A stretch of DNA of 64,000 nt from Grifola frondosa (GCA_001683735.1 LUGG01000005.1:558001-622000), one strand, 5' to 3'; shown: positions 48,749 to 60,846, counted from the stretch's first letter. Notes: a model not told the origin generated them from the letters alone. Numbers and translations: made by a program.

Positions 48749-50295
48749 TCATAGGTTCAGGTTCAGATCCGACCGCCAACGATGCGGAAGCTCTACGAGG
48801 TCTGGATCCCGGATGTTGAGCATCAGCCGAGTGATCAGGGTAGATGAGATACTATGACGACACGTTCTTCAGCACGAACGATAATCTGATAAAAGGGGAC
48901 TTACACATTTGTGATGGTCGTGCTGACACCTTTGTTGATAGGCTGGAGGGATGTGAGCGTCCAAAATGGGTGAGACGAGGGAGACGCACCTCGGCGAGCT
49001 GCGGATGTGGACATCAGGGTCGGCAAACGGTTGTTTGGAGGTTATGTCAAGACGTACCACATATGTCAGGATATTGAATAGATAGCAGATTAATAGAACA
49101 CTGTGAGGATGTCAGCGCGTAACTCTACAGGGCCCAATTCGTGGCACCCACCCAAAGTATATCGTCCCTACAAGGTAAAGAGTAAGAGGCGGCGAATAGG
49201 CCACGATGTTGAATCGCTGATACCAAAAGACACTCACCATCACGCAGCATTATTTTGAATAGGCTTCCGCTCCATGTCCGTCCTACTTGCAAAGCCTTGA
49301 TCAAGGTCAAGACGAACACGGCCCCGTCGAATACAAGTATAGAACTCCAAGCAGCAGCCAGGTCTAACGCGAAGTCAGAAAAGGCGTATAACGAAATATA
49401 TACTGTGGCAAACGGCACGAACAATAGCCCCTGTAGGGTTCGTCAGAGTCAATCACTCGGCTGGGGCAATATGGGATACTGCTCACTGTTTCGTCGTTAA
49501 AGTAAGGTCACATCCTGTTGCGGCTATTAGGTCGGTGTAAGATACCACTTGGCTAGTCCTGACACTAATGATAGCCCACTGCACAAAGGCACTGTGTCAG
49601 TTGGACAAGATCTCGCAGCAAAATTGTGCATCTCACAAGACTGACGATGCCACCGAGGCAGCAGATGCCGATTAACAGATACAGGATCCCACGACTGCGA
49701 CCGTAAAGCGCATATGTCCGTAGCATTAGTAGAACTATGTTATGTCAGATGCAGATGCACGCTTGGACGATATACTACGTACTTGCGACAATGCACTGCG
49801 TGAGCGCAGCGATGAGCTGATGATACAACTGCAGCTGACGGCACCTATACCATCCAAATATCGATAAATGCTGTCTACTTGATCCAGAAAATGACGCACC
49901 GCTATAGACTTATCAGAACATGTATAGGTGCAGTAGATGGGCACTTACAACTTCTGAAATGATCCCGAAAAACTCGACAATGACAGGAATATGGCTCAAC
50001 ACGGATAGGTAGCGATTGACAAAGAAAAATAATGATGTCCATGAACGGCCTCCATTCCAATACCTCTCCACCTCCATAGGGATCGTAAGAACAAAGTCAT
50101 AATATAGCAAAGCTAATGATATAGATGAGTGTTTCGTGGCCATCGATTCACGCACTGCCAGGAACACATACCAAACGCTACGGATGAGAGGTAACGATTG
50201 ACCACATTCGAATGCACTCTGATGCGTATTGGATGAGCAGAGACAGAGTGGTGGACAGACTGTGACACTGACATCGTTATTGCAGATCCAGCCAT
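48749..50295 (-). CDS. DUF6533-type seven-helix membrane protein, copy B
   Basis: This is a paralogue of the gene at 38440-39959, in the same orientation. Candidate start MAGSAITMSVSQSVHHSVSA (50295), then HSNVVNRYLSSVAF spliced to the family signature LLYYDFVLTIPMEVERYWNG. It continues SWTSLFFFVNRYLSVLSHIP, RTYALYGRSRGILYLLIGIC, LLFVPFATVYISLYAFSDFA, SSILVFDGAVFVLTLIKALQ, TWSGSLFKIMLRDG and a C-terminal SSTLITRLMLNIRDPDLVEL, stopping at 48749. Exon order and most intron positions match copy A, indicating gene duplication. Function unknown; the family is multi-pass and membrane-bound. Confidence 0.82.
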
Positions 50296-52085
50296 CTTTC
50301 AAAGACACGGCACACGCTGCGGTACGCTTGCTATTGCTTATCGACCTTTGGTGCGATGAAGCAAGGACAGGCTTTGAGGGCGATCCAGGATGAGAGCACA
50401 AGCGCAAGAGACCGGTGAACCATCGAAGGAGGGTTGGACAGGTGCTGTCATGGAGTTTGAACAGGACGCGTGAAGACCAACAGATGGTGGCCTAGGGGGC
50501 GAAAAGTATCACCCGATGAAATGATCCTCTATATCAGGAAGCATTGAACTTTGTGCTGGGAATTAATGGGAAGAACCGACAGCTCAGCTGACAGTTCGTC
50601 TATCACAGAATTTAATCTATATCCTGAAGGCGAATGATATATTTCCGTGGATTAAAACATACACACTTACAATGCAGGAAACCTACAACAGGTATTCTCG
50701 ATGATATCATGGTATCCAACAGCGACTTTTCTCGACGCGAAGAAATCTTCGACCAGGTTAGGTGATACATAGATGCCGGCGAGCATCGGCATGCAACCAG
50801 CGGACCACTGACTGTGTGTCAAAGATAATTCTGAAAGCAAAATGCAGAGCTTATCAAATCAGCGAGGAATAAATGCATATAAGGTACAGGAACACACATA
50901 ACTACTAACTTAGCCGATGATATGTGCATGTGTTCAGCTAAATTATGCATTAAACACATGTCCATGACAGTGGGATTCAATAACAAGAAGTTTTCATGAG
51001 GTCGAATGAGAGCGTGCAAATCGTATCATCAAAATCACTGGCAGCATATCCTAAGCAGTTCCAGGAGAGTCTGACGAGTACTACCGTGACAAACACAATT
51101 TTATTAAAAAAATCAGCACTGAAACTACTGTCACGTGATCGCGTAGCCGCACGCGTAACGCGTTTCCTACACAGAACGGAAGCCTTTCGTGGGGTTGCTC
51201 TCGATTTAAGTGGCTATTATTTACGTAGCTCGTTGCCGGACTGATTGGAGAATTGTCTGCTTCGTCGGGTTTAAGGTGAGTTTTTGTAAACTAATTGTTA
51301 TGCTCTTTTATCGCTCATGCATTGCGTTGCTTGATCCAGTGGTTGGGTGGTTGGCTGTACAGCCGAATAGGATGCTATCGACCTTGCTATGTCTGTTGCC
51401 GCTTTACTACATTCACCAAGCCAACCAGACCTCTGTACTCGTGAGGTAGCGGGTATGGTAGTACTATCTTCGCTCAATCGACCAGATAGGCGTGTTGCTA
51501 TCATTTGCCGCCGCCTTCAACTCTGCCCAGCCTCACACATCAGATCGCAACATCCTTGACGAGAACATAGTGGGTCAGGCCGCAGGTGCAGCGTCTGAAG
51601 CAAACCGCCTTCCAAGCTTGTGAGTATTCCATCGTGTCCAAGGGGACGTCGGTTGATTGGTGGCCTCTAACGGCGACTTTACATTCCGCCATGCTCGGCG
51701 TAGTATACATCCAACGTGTTGTGGATTCCATCTTTCGATACTTGTCAACTTGTATTCCGAGGAAGATGAGCTATTGCGACGTGATATATATCTATCTTGA
51801 TTGTTTGGTGAGCTCAATAACCGAGGCTGTCCAGCTTCATCGTCCGCACCATAACAAAGAACAAGAACGTCAACAAAAGCGATTCTGAAGGACTCAAGAT
51901 ATCATCTGAAGTACCACGGTCTTGATATACAGCCACGCACACACGCATAGTTGCGAACTACACAAGACTTTCGCAATCTGAGACCGTGCACAGCGCGCAG
52001 GACATGCGGTCACGGGCGTCTATTATTAGCACGCCCGCATTCGGACCGCTGATATGAGCGCCTTCGTTTCTTGTTCTCAACGTCC
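50296..52085. other. 1.8-kb interval without a recognised gene
   Basis: Scattered short open frames occur on both strands (e.g. around 51586-51888 +) without recognisable domains. A TCACGTGA palindrome (CBF1-type E-box) lies near 51131. No transposon signature was seen. Confidence 0.4.
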
Positions 52086-53710
52086 ATGGCGCCGTCGACG
52101 GAGATTAAGGCGGCCGCTGACTCTTCCAGGGCAGCCAGCCTCAGCGACGTCCCAGAGGAGGGGCCCATGATGTCCGGCCTCCGCTCGCCCTACTTCCACC
52201 CCTCTGGTTCGACCTCTGCCACGACGTTCAAGCCCGCCGCCAGCACCAGCAGTCTCGCCAGCGCCTCGTCGTCGTCAAAACCTATGCCCAGTCCGCGCCA
52301 CCCGTCGGCCCTCGTGCGATCGTCAACATCGCGCCCGCCGAGCGAGGCGGGGTTGAGCATCACGAATGGGGTGTCTTCGCGCAACCGCCCACGGTCTGGT
52401 TCGCCCGCCACAGTAAAGGAGCGGGAGAAGGAGAAGGATGGCGTGCGGGAGCGCGATAGGGACAAGGAGAAGGAGAAGGAGAAGGAGAAGGAAGGGAAAA
52501 GTGTGAGGCCTGCCGCGCCTCCGACACACAGGCTGCGCAACACCCCGCATCTGCCACATGCGAAGGACGTCGAGCCAACGCCGGCGACGCTCATGCACTG
52601 GAGCCGCGCGCCTGTGTACGGCACGTTGCCTCTGCACGGCGTGCGCGCACATACGGTGACGCTCGTGGACAGCATGGCGTGGATGTTCGGCGGGTGTGCG
52701 GAGCGGGACTCCTGGCGAGACGTGTTCTGCCTCAACACCGGTGCGTCCTCTTTCTCCGCATTACGTGCGCTCGAGTTATTTCTAAACGCCGGCGGAAGCG
52801 CAGAGACGATGCAGTGGACGCACCCCGAGATGCTGGGGGACATCCCGCCGCCTTGCCGTGCGCACACGGCGACGCTCGTTGATCGGCGGATCGTCGTGTT
52901 TGGTGGCGGGGAGACCTCGGTGTACTACAACGACACGTACGTACTCGACACGGTGATGCGCCGTTGGGTGCGCCCCGTCTTCGCGGACGAGCCACCGCCC
53001 CGGCGCGCGCACACCGCTGTGCTCTACCGGAACAAGATATGGATCTTTGGGGGTGGAAACGGGCTGGAGGCATTGAATGACGTGTGGACGCTGGAGGTAG
53101 GTGGGCCCATCGAGCGGATGCGGTGGGAGCACGTAGAAACGCGGGGCAAGAAGCCGACGCCGCGAGGCTACCACACGGCGAACTTGATAGGCAATGTTAT
53201 GGTAGTGGTTGGTGGGAGTGATGGGCGGGAATGTTTCTCTGACATTTGGTGTCTCAATCTTGGTGCGCATCTAGCGGTTGTGCGATCCACCGTATGCTGA
53301 TGGCGGGGCAGATACGATACATTGGAGTATCGTGAAGGTCAGCGTTCCGTACCGGCGGCTCTCACATACGGCGACGCAGGTCGGCTCATACCTTTCATCA
53401 TCGGCGGACATGACGGTAGCCAATATACTAACGAGCTGCTGTTATTCAACCTCGGTACGTGTACACGTCACCACAACCAAAGTGGCTACTGACACTTATC
53501 TCGACAGTATCTCTGCAGTACGAGCCGCGGCCCGTCGCAGGGAAGCCCCCATCCCCGCGCGGGTACCACACCGCCTTCCTGGCGGATGGTCGCATCTTCT
53601 TGATCGGGGGCTACAACGGGGCGGAGGCGTACGACGACGTGCACCTGCTCGACCTCGCGGGGGCGGCGTACCTCCCGCAGGTGACGAGCTTCCGGATCGA
53701 CGTGGACTGA
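52086..53710 (+). CDS. Kelch-repeat protein
   Basis: The N-terminal about 150 residues are Ser/Pro-rich, with a highly charged KEKEKEKEKE run (GAGAAG microsatellite near 52450-52495). About five to six kelch repeats follow, forming a beta-propeller: RAHTVTLVDSMAWMFGGCAE, RAHTATLVDRRIVVFGGGET, RAHTAVLYRNKIWIFGGGNG, RGYHTANLIGNVMVVVGGSD, then LSHTATQVGSYL-FIIGGHDG and RGYHTAFLADGRIFLIGGYN. Each repeat shows the GG pair, and Tyr/Trp residues follow at the usual spacing. In the fifth repeat the frame slips at the T-run 53393-53395; one extra T restores FIIGGHDG. It resembles fungal Tea1/Kel1/Rab9-effector-like kelch proteins, but no C-terminal coiled coil is present, so the role is open. Confidence 0.85.
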
Positions 53711-55471
53711 GGCTGCTGGCCGCGGGGCAGGCGTGTAATTTATACTGGATCGTATCGGTACGCATATCCTAATATTTGTTGTATCTGACTGGCTGCATTT
53801 GTTCCGCGCGCGACTGTTGGGGCGCAATAACATGATACATACATAGTGCGAAATTCGCACTGCGAATGGCTAATCTCTACGCATCGCGTGCAGGGCGCGC
53901 ATTACTGAGAGTTCTGGCGCCGCGAGTCAAGGCATCGCTCCCAGCGGCGGGGTGAAACCCTCCCCGGATCGAAAAATTGTGCGCAAACGCCGTTGAGCCA
54001 TCATCGATCACCTCGGGCAGCATCAGGTATCTGCATCATATGCGGTGATACGAATAAGGCCGGGGAGATTGCCGCCAGTGCATCCGTCTTTGTGCAGAAC
54101 CCAGCTTGGACGAGCCATATGCGCGATGCTCACTGCCGCATCATAGGGCTTTTGGCAGTTGAACGGAGGTGTATGAGGAATTGGTTACGGCGGGCACACG
54201 ATGGATGACGTCGGCTTCGACTGCCCGCTCGACCCGAATGGCCACGTAGAGTCGCCGCCACACAACATACATCACAGATGGGCCCTGCCGTCGCGAAACC
54301 CAACCCCTCTGCGTTGTGGACGTTTCAGGCATCGGGGGTTGGAGCGTGTGTCTGAGATAATTAATTATTAATGACCGTGGGCGTGAGCGCGAAGTCTGAG
54401 ATCGTAGGTGGGAGTGGCCCGAAAATAGAATGTGCGAGGGGACGAAGTTGCGGATTGGCGGGACTTGCGCTGCTGGAGGACGCGGGTCGATCGTTGCTGG
54501 TGAGCCACCAGCTCGAGCCGCGACGTCCAGCAGTTAGCCACCGGTATGGGGTATGTAACGAGCACGCTGTGCGCGGAGAAAAGCAGGCATGATCCTTCAT
54601 CCTTGATGGGACCGTGTTGTCAGGAAAAGTTGCAGATCCGTGGGCACTACTGGCGTCAGTTCTCGTCTGTTGTGCGCTGGTAGTCATGTTCGCATGCGGC
54701 TCGAATGTGCCGTGAAGGACGCATAACGACCTTCGGCGAATGGGTGGCACACAATTTTGCAGGCTATGGATGCAATCCGAGTACTACTTTGAGTCCGGCA
54801 GGGATCCGGAGAGCAGAGGCCAACGTCAAGAAGCGAAACCTCACGACCAACATGGACGTCGTAAGAATACTCTTATGCCGAAGGGCGCCGAGCACTGCCG
54901 CGAGCGTGTTCCTGGTGGTAGTGATCCAGGGACGCGCCGTTCAACATCTCCGGATGAACAGCGGCTTGACAGCGGTTTGGCTCAGCTGCAGAAACCGGGT
55001 CTGCATTTTCAGAGGACAGGTCAGATGCGCGGGGCAGGATGCACCATTCACGAGCATGGATGCTCGCGTGCACAGACGATATGTGCACATCGAGAGTGCC
55101 ATCGCCTCCGCCGACGACGCCTTAGCAACGGAGATTGTTATGAATTGAGTGATAACGAATCTGCCCTGGGTTGACAGGGTGACTGCAGATGTCTTGCTAA
55201 GTATCTGATTAGCCACGTCGTCCAATCACGCACGGTGAACATGACCGCTCGCATATCTGATATAAATCCCGTGTTGTTCTTCGACAAATGTATTCTCTTC
55301 ACTCCCCCTTCTCCCATCTTGCTTTGCCCTTGCTCATCCTTGCTCGCAGGCGGTGCCTAGTGTTTACGTCCAACTCGACCCGGGGTCGTTTTGTTTTGTC
55401 TTCAAGCTCACCTCGCATTACATTCGTTCTTTAACAAAGCCGGCCCTTTCTTATATCGAGTTCAAGTCGAG
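53711..55471. other. 1.8-kb interval without a recognised gene
   Basis: Overlapping open frames at 54361-55225 on both strands reach 147 codons but have no recognisable domain, no intron structure and biased composition. C/T-rich stretches near 55300 probably belong to the promoter/5' UTR of the next gene. Confidence 0.4.
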
Positions 55472-57285
55472 ATGTTTTCCAAGGCTATCCTTATTGCCTT
55501 CCTCTCTCTTTCCCTCTCCGCGTATGCCTCCCCGGCCGCGAACAAGAACCAGGCGTCGTCGTGTCCCGTCAGCAGATTTTCTTGCCGTCATTTCGCCGTG
55601 TACTGACATGTTCTGCAGGCTGCCCAGACGGTGACTGTGACCGCTGCCGCTGCTGCAGCCACCACTTCAGCCGCTGCTGCAGCCTCCACTTCAGCCGTCC
55701 TCGCCGCAGGGAAGGGCGGCAACAACGCTGGCACCAGCGGCAGCACTACCGGCGCCAAGGGTGGCAACAACGCTGGTACCAGCGGCAGCGCTACTGGTAC
55801 CAAGGGCGGTAACAACGGAGCCAAAGGTATGCGGATGAATCCTGGTTTCTCCGAGTCGCTGCTAATCGTTTTATCAGGTAATGCCGGCAAGAGTTCAGGT
55901 GAGCATTGACCGCGTCAAGTGGTGGAGTTCTCTTGTGAACGTCCGTTTCAGCGGCTTCTTCTCTTTGCTGCGGTGTCCACAACCGCCGCGGCGGGCACAA
56001 CTGCCGCGGTGGGCACTAACGCCGCTGCCGCGACCTCGACGACTTCTACTGCCGCTGCCTCAACAGTGAGTCTTCTGCTCCCGAGATCCGTGCATTCTAG
56101 TAACCGTTCGCCGTTAGGGCACGAGCACCGCTTCATCAGGCGGCGATCTGCAGTCATCGCTGAGTGAGTAATTATAGTCAAGTCAATTTTGCGTATGAAC
56201 CCACACCTATTTTTAGCCCTCGATCCCTCGGTTATTGCTACTGGCTTCGAGAATAATGGCCAGGATCAGTACGTCGTGGGACACAGCGCATCAGATACAA
56301 AGTTGCTAATTTTGACATCTTGACAGGCCGACAGCGGGCCAGGTTCCGTCGCTGACCTCGTCGAACAACTTCATCAACTTCTGCGCGACCGTGCCCCAGC
56401 TCCCGATCACGAACGGCCTGCAGGTCAAGACTGGCTCGTGCAACCCCGCGCCGATGGGCGTCATCGCCGCAACGACCAACATGCCCTCCTCCAAGTTCGT
56501 CTTCCCCACGAACGGCGGCACCGTGCAGGCCAACACCAACTTCACGATCCAGATGGCAATCAACAACCTCGAGACCGGCAACTTCGTCAACGCCAACGAG
56601 AACTACTTCGCCGCGCCCAGTTCGTCAACGCGCAGGGCCAGATCGTGGGCCACTCGCACGTCGTTGTCGAGCTGCTCACCTCGCTTAACCAGACCACCCC
56701 ACCAACCCCAACAACTTCGCGTTCTTCAAGGGCCTCAACGATGCCGCGGTGAACGGCATCCTCTCCGTCACCGTTGCAGGCGGCCTCCCCGCGGGTGCTT
56801 ACCGTATCGCGTCCATCAACTCCGCGGCGAACCACCAGCCTGCGCTCGTCGCCATTGCCCAGCACGGTAGTCTCGATGACATGGTTTACGTATGTGTACC
56901 TGGCTTGCTGTTGAGATCATTCATGCTCATACCTGTTTAGTTCACCGTGACGGACAGCGGCAATGCTGCGGCCGGCAACAACGCTGGAGCCGGTAGTGCT
57001 GCTGCAGCCTCATCCACTGCTGCAGCCTCGTCCACTGCTGTAGCCTCGTCCACGGCAGCAACAGCCACTTCTGCCGCAGCCTCGTCCACGGCGGCAACAG
57101 CTAATTCTGCCGCAGCCTCATCTACAGCTGCAGCTGCTACCTCTAGCGCCGCCTCATCTACGGCGGCAGCGGCTACCTCGGCCGCGTCAGCTGCTGCGAC
57201 AACAGCTGCCACCACCAAAGGGACCACCAAAGGCACGCAGGGTGGTCGGGGACGTTTCGGCGGCAAGAACCGGAGGGCGTTCTAG
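55472..57285 (+). CDS. secreted Ala/Ser/Thr-rich protein with conserved central domain
   Basis: The signal peptide MFSKAILIAFLSLSLSAYAS is followed by low-complexity Ala/Thr/Ser and a GKGGNNAGTSGS tandem repeat. A conserved core follows: ALDPSVIATGFENNGQDQPT, AGQVPSLTSSNNFINFCATV, NGLQVKTGSCNPAPMGVIAA, SSKFVFPTNGGTVQANTNFT, GQIVGHSHVVVELL and NHQPALVAIAQHGSLDDMVY. A long Ala-Ser-Ser-Thr tail ends GRGRFGGKNRRAF. To my memory such proteins in Agaricomycetes are often labelled ribosomal protein S17, which the sequence here does not support. The core frame is broken twice, at the C3 run 56616-56618 and the C4 run 56697-56700, each repaired by one C. It is probably a cell-wall or extracellular protein; the role is unknown. 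Confidence 0.78.
55712..55826 (+). repeat. 45-nt coding tandem repeat
   Basis: Two full units (55712-55756, 55757-55801) and a partial third encode KGGNNAGTSGS(T/A)TG(A/T). It lies inside the secreted low-complexity protein and probably varies in copy number. Confidence 0.7.
57000..57200 (+). repeat. imperfect Ala-Ser-Ser-Thr coding repeat
   Basis: GCCTC(A/G)TC(C/T)AC-based imperfect units of about 15-27 nt encode repeated AASSTA blocks in the C-terminal tail of the secreted protein, a likely O-mannosylation-rich stalk. Confidence 0.6.
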
Positions 57286-57851
57286 GTGACATGATGATTC
57301 CCTTTCCCCTGCATTCATCTCCTCTTCGTCCACATACCCTTGATATCAGTCAGCGTCCGTCTTTTTTTTTCCGTTATCTTTTTGCACAGCTTGATCTCTC
57401 CTTCGACGCATGCACGCTTGATGTGGGCAAAGGCGCTAGTCTCGTTCATTCCTAGCAGAGCAATAAAACATAGCAGATGGCAATTGTTGTGGTGTGACTT
57501 GAGTGCGCGAATATGGCGGGTTGATAGACCAATGAACGGACGATGCAACCGATTGGACGTCCAAATGGTAACTGCTAGATTTTGATCGAGATGGAAGCAA
57601 GGTCTTCTGCACGCGGACGATATGCATGTGGCCCGTTTGTCGGACTGACAGCAGCCTAAAAGAAGCTTTACGAGTTTTCTGGCAGATCTGTTTTGACATG
57701 GCACATGTCGAAGGGGGGTCGTATTGGAACCGGAACAGTAAGTCTGTGACTGGATGTTAGTTCAGTGCGTCGCTACTGCCTTCGAATTCCGACTGAATTG
57801 ATACAAGCGTCCTGTTCTTTCATGTGATGAGACAAGTATCAGGATGTCTCA
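57286..57851. other. convergent 3' flank
   Basis: A run of nine T at about 57362 lies downstream of the secreted-protein stop. No conserved coding was recognised. Confidence 0.4.
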
Positions 57852-59098
57852 TTAGTCCACACTTACCATCAACGATAGATATCCCATGACATTGATGGCA
57901 ATGATGCCTCGTCTCTTGACTGAGTGGTTGCTGTGAGGATTCGTCAAAAAATGGATTTTCGCGTCCCTGCTATGCGGTCTCCAGACATGTGAGCGTTGCT
58001 CTCGGACTTTATACACTTGCCCAAGTGTCAAGGTTCGTAGCAAATCCAGTGTATCACTATATGCAATGCGCACGACGAATCATCGACGAGATTTTGGCGG
58101 CGAACCATACCATAGACATGGCAACTGTCCAACAGATGATCAGCTGGAAAGCCACATGGGCTTGCTCCAGATTGACCGATGCGACCAGCATGCCGACAAA
58201 CCCACCCAGGATGTAGACCCCGAATATAGATAATGTCCCTTCTGCTATGAACGCTGCGAGACTGTAAACAAGCACCATCAGTGCCCGCTATAGCGGAAGG
58301 AAACCCCACATACTAAGCTAACGCGGCCAACAATGCAGCCGGTCGCCGCCCTAATGCTGTGGCGATAGTGCGCTGTCCAGCAGCAGCATCAAATTCGGCA
58401 TCGACCACTGCACCCAGAGCATGCACTCCAGCAGTGCAGAGGCTGAGGACGTATCCCTTGCTGGGTGCTCGAACGATGACTCCGCCCATAGAAGAGTAAC
58501 CCATGAACCAAGCGAGGAAGATGATGCAGCCGTTAGACAACGAGTCCATGACGGGAAATTCTTTTAACCGCAATGGAGGAGCAGAGTATTGCCAGGAGAG
58601 AAAGAGCAGAAGTGTCGTAGCACAGATGTTTTGGACGCGACGAGTTAACAGTGACGATAGGAAGATGACGAATGTGGAGATCCACGCTGCCTTGATAACA
58701 TGAGAGTGGTATTCAGGGGACAGGACTGTGCCCTCGAGTCCATCCGCCGTTTTTCTAGGATTGCGCACATCCGATGCATAGTCATAGACATCATTAATAC
58801 CGAATACCACTGAGAATGAGCGCATATAGTCAGGTGAACTCGGTTAGGCAGTCAAATCGGGCTAGTGCTGCTACAAATACCTACCGAGTGCAAGTGGGAA
58901 AGACAGAGAGAACATCTGCATGCACATTTTGAGGACTGATCTTGAACTCCTCGGTAAGGTTTTTGAGTGTATGAGACCAATTCCGAATAGTATTGGACCG
59001 AAACACCAGCCAGAAGGGCGACTGACTTTGATGATGGTTTTCAGAACATCGAAAGAAATGCCCCTCTTTATAAACAATTCTTCGAGAGATTCGTCCAT
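57852..59098 (-). CDS. UbiA-family prenyltransferase
   Basis: This integral-membrane enzyme transfers a polyprenyl group from its diphosphate to an acceptor. The start MDESLEELFIKRGISFDVLK leads to SRPSGWCFGPILFGIGLIHS (first helix). The first Asp-rich motif is in INDVYDYASDVRNPRK (NDxxDxxxD). Then come ATTLLLFLSWQYSAPPLRLK, IIFLAWFMGYSSMGGVIVRA, and the second Asp motif DAEFDAAAGQRTIATALG (DxxxD). After an intron: LSIFGVYILGGFVGMLVASV, LIICWTVAMSMVWFAAK and a final NVMGYLSLMVSVD. Both metal/diphosphate motifs are intact. The acceptor cannot be told; it does not look like COX10, COQ2 or chlorophyll synthase in any obvious way. It is divergent from the SMP gene. Confidence 0.85.
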
Positions 59099-59190
59099 AA
59101 AATAGAGAGTGAACGAGGAACAGTGAGAGGAAAGGGAAGCGGTAAGAGAGAACGGGCTTGCGCACGCCGCAGCAGCACGCAGCCAGGACG

Positions 59191-59247
59191 CGTGACAAGA
59201 TTCGTGACTATATCACCTGACCCGTGACTTCACGCGGAAAACGTGAC
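59191..59247. promoter_or_regulatory. four CGTGAC copies in the UbiA/SMP divergent promoter
   Basis: CGTGAC occurs at 59191, 59203, 59223 and 59242, all in the same orientation, within the 331-bp gap between the two start codons. The same hexamer is enriched in the DML1/DUF89 promoter. A shared binding factor is inferred. Confidence 0.45.
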
Positions 59248-59429
59248 ATGACGCATAGTGCGCCACTATCTTGGCCGCTCTTCGAGTCTGGACAAAGCCC
59301 GACCAAGCTGCCACCGTAATGGTTTCCTCTTCCCCTTACTCGCATCGCTCTACTTTTAACTCTTCTTCATTCCGAACGCAAGTCTTTGGAACATAACTTT
59401 CACCATACGTCGGCGGCATAGTACTTCAT

Positions 59430-60846
59430 ATGTCTTCTCCCAGAACCACCGTATCAATCATGACCTCTGAGGTCTCTCTGGTCACCGAAGATATCCTCCT
59501 CTCAACAGCAGAACCAGCGGTTCTTGCGTCCACTTCTTCCATAGCTCACCAAAGGTCAAGCTCTGCAGCTGAGGCAGCAGGGATTGACCTTTCCGCGATT
59601 GGGAAGGGTATGCACCATTACTCTTGAATCAACGTCAGCACCAATGTGATCGACGTTCCTTTGGTCAATAGTTGAGGCGCGAAAGATCATGTCCGAAGAG
59701 CACAGAGTCCTTGGCTTCCGTCCCCCACATGGCTCTTTCGCCGCTGAGGCACAAGCCGCCGCGGCGAAGCACCCTGAAGGCTGTCCAGGTTCTAGCCCTC
59801 CGGACAACAACAAACTGAAGGAAGTCGCGAGGGAAGACGCATTACGTATCCTGTGCGCATACTTTGATTATTATTGACAAAATAATCCTTATTCATAGAC
59901 CGTAGAGCGGAAAGAAACACGCATGCAGGCACTAGCAAAGAAGGTAGTGTACATACTGATCGTGTCAGCGGTGACGGGAAAGATGTGGGTGGGGGAAGTC
60001 ACTCTCCTAACACTGGTGTCAACTTGAGCACCATCAGCGCAGGTTTGCCATGCAGATCCTATGATTTACTGAATGTCTCACTCGGTTGTGTTATATTTTA
60101 GCTGAGGCACGCAGTCTCATGTCTCATGAACATCGCGCCCTTGGTTACCGCCCCCCTCCAGGTTCGCTCGCCGCAGAGGCGCAAGCTGCTGCCGCCCGGC
60201 ATCCCGAAGGTAATGGTGCCACATTGGACGATGATACTCTACGGGAAATTGCCCTAAGGGATGCAGAACGGATCAAGTAATGCTTTGATGCGATCATTTC
60301 ATGAACGGCTTTCTCTGACATGAAATTGTGCAGGGCGGATCGAGAATCGAACGTTGTTAGCGACGTGAATATTAGCGCAATCGGCGAAGGTAATTTATGA
60401 TTCTCCCAGAGTTCGCATGTATTCACAAGATAATGCGTAGAAGGAGCTGCCACGCTTGCATCTGCCACAAAACATGCTCTTGGGCATACTCCTCTTACTG
60501 CCTCTCTTGCAGCAGAAGCACAAACAGCAGAAGTAACGTCCCCAGAGGCATATAATTTTCCCGCAGATACGCAACAACTGGAAGAAATCGGCAAGGAGGG
60601 GGAGCAATTGAAGGCCGAAGTGTAAGCATTTGTCCTAATGTGCATTGAATATGTACAAGACTGATTGCTCATTTGCTGCCTAACATTAGAGCTGCTGTAG
60701 AGACAGAAACCGAGATAATAGAGGAAACGCAGAACACGGAAGAGACTGTTGTCGTAAGTGTAGTTGAGAAGAGTGAGCGCTCCTCTATCATGGTGCGCAC
60801 AGAGATCACAGATTCCGTGGAGATTGTGGGTGATACTCTTGGATGA
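59430..60846 (+). CDS. SMP-domain (seed maturation protein-like) repeat protein
   Basis: After an N-terminal Ser/Thr-rich exon (MSSPRTTVSIMTSEVSLVTE) come three SMP-type units in separate exons. Unit 1 is EARKIMSEEHRVLGFRPPHG with SFAAEAQAAAAKHPEG. Unit 2 is EARSLMSHEHRALGYRPPPG with SLAAEAQAAAARHPEG. Unit 3, more diverged, is KHALGHTPLTASLAAEAQTA. Linkers repeat IDLSAIGK / VNISAIGE. An acidic C-terminus (EIIEETQNTEETVV) ends GDTLG. SMP domains are known from plant LEA-group seed proteins linked to desiccation tolerance; fungal members exist. Predicted mostly disordered or helical and soluble, so a stress-protectant role is plausible but inferred. Exon ends around 59950-60050 (between units) are uncertain. 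Confidence 0.8.

Noticed and set aside
52190..52867. 225-codon minus-strand open frame
   Set aside because: It is the antisense shadow of the GC-rich, repetitive N-terminus of the Kelch gene; its Ser/Phe runs mirror the GAGAAG repeat.
54361..55225. Overlapping open frames of up to 147 codons on both strands
   Set aside because: They overlap one another, lack recognisable similarity and have no splice structure, so they are probably chance in GC-richer DNA.
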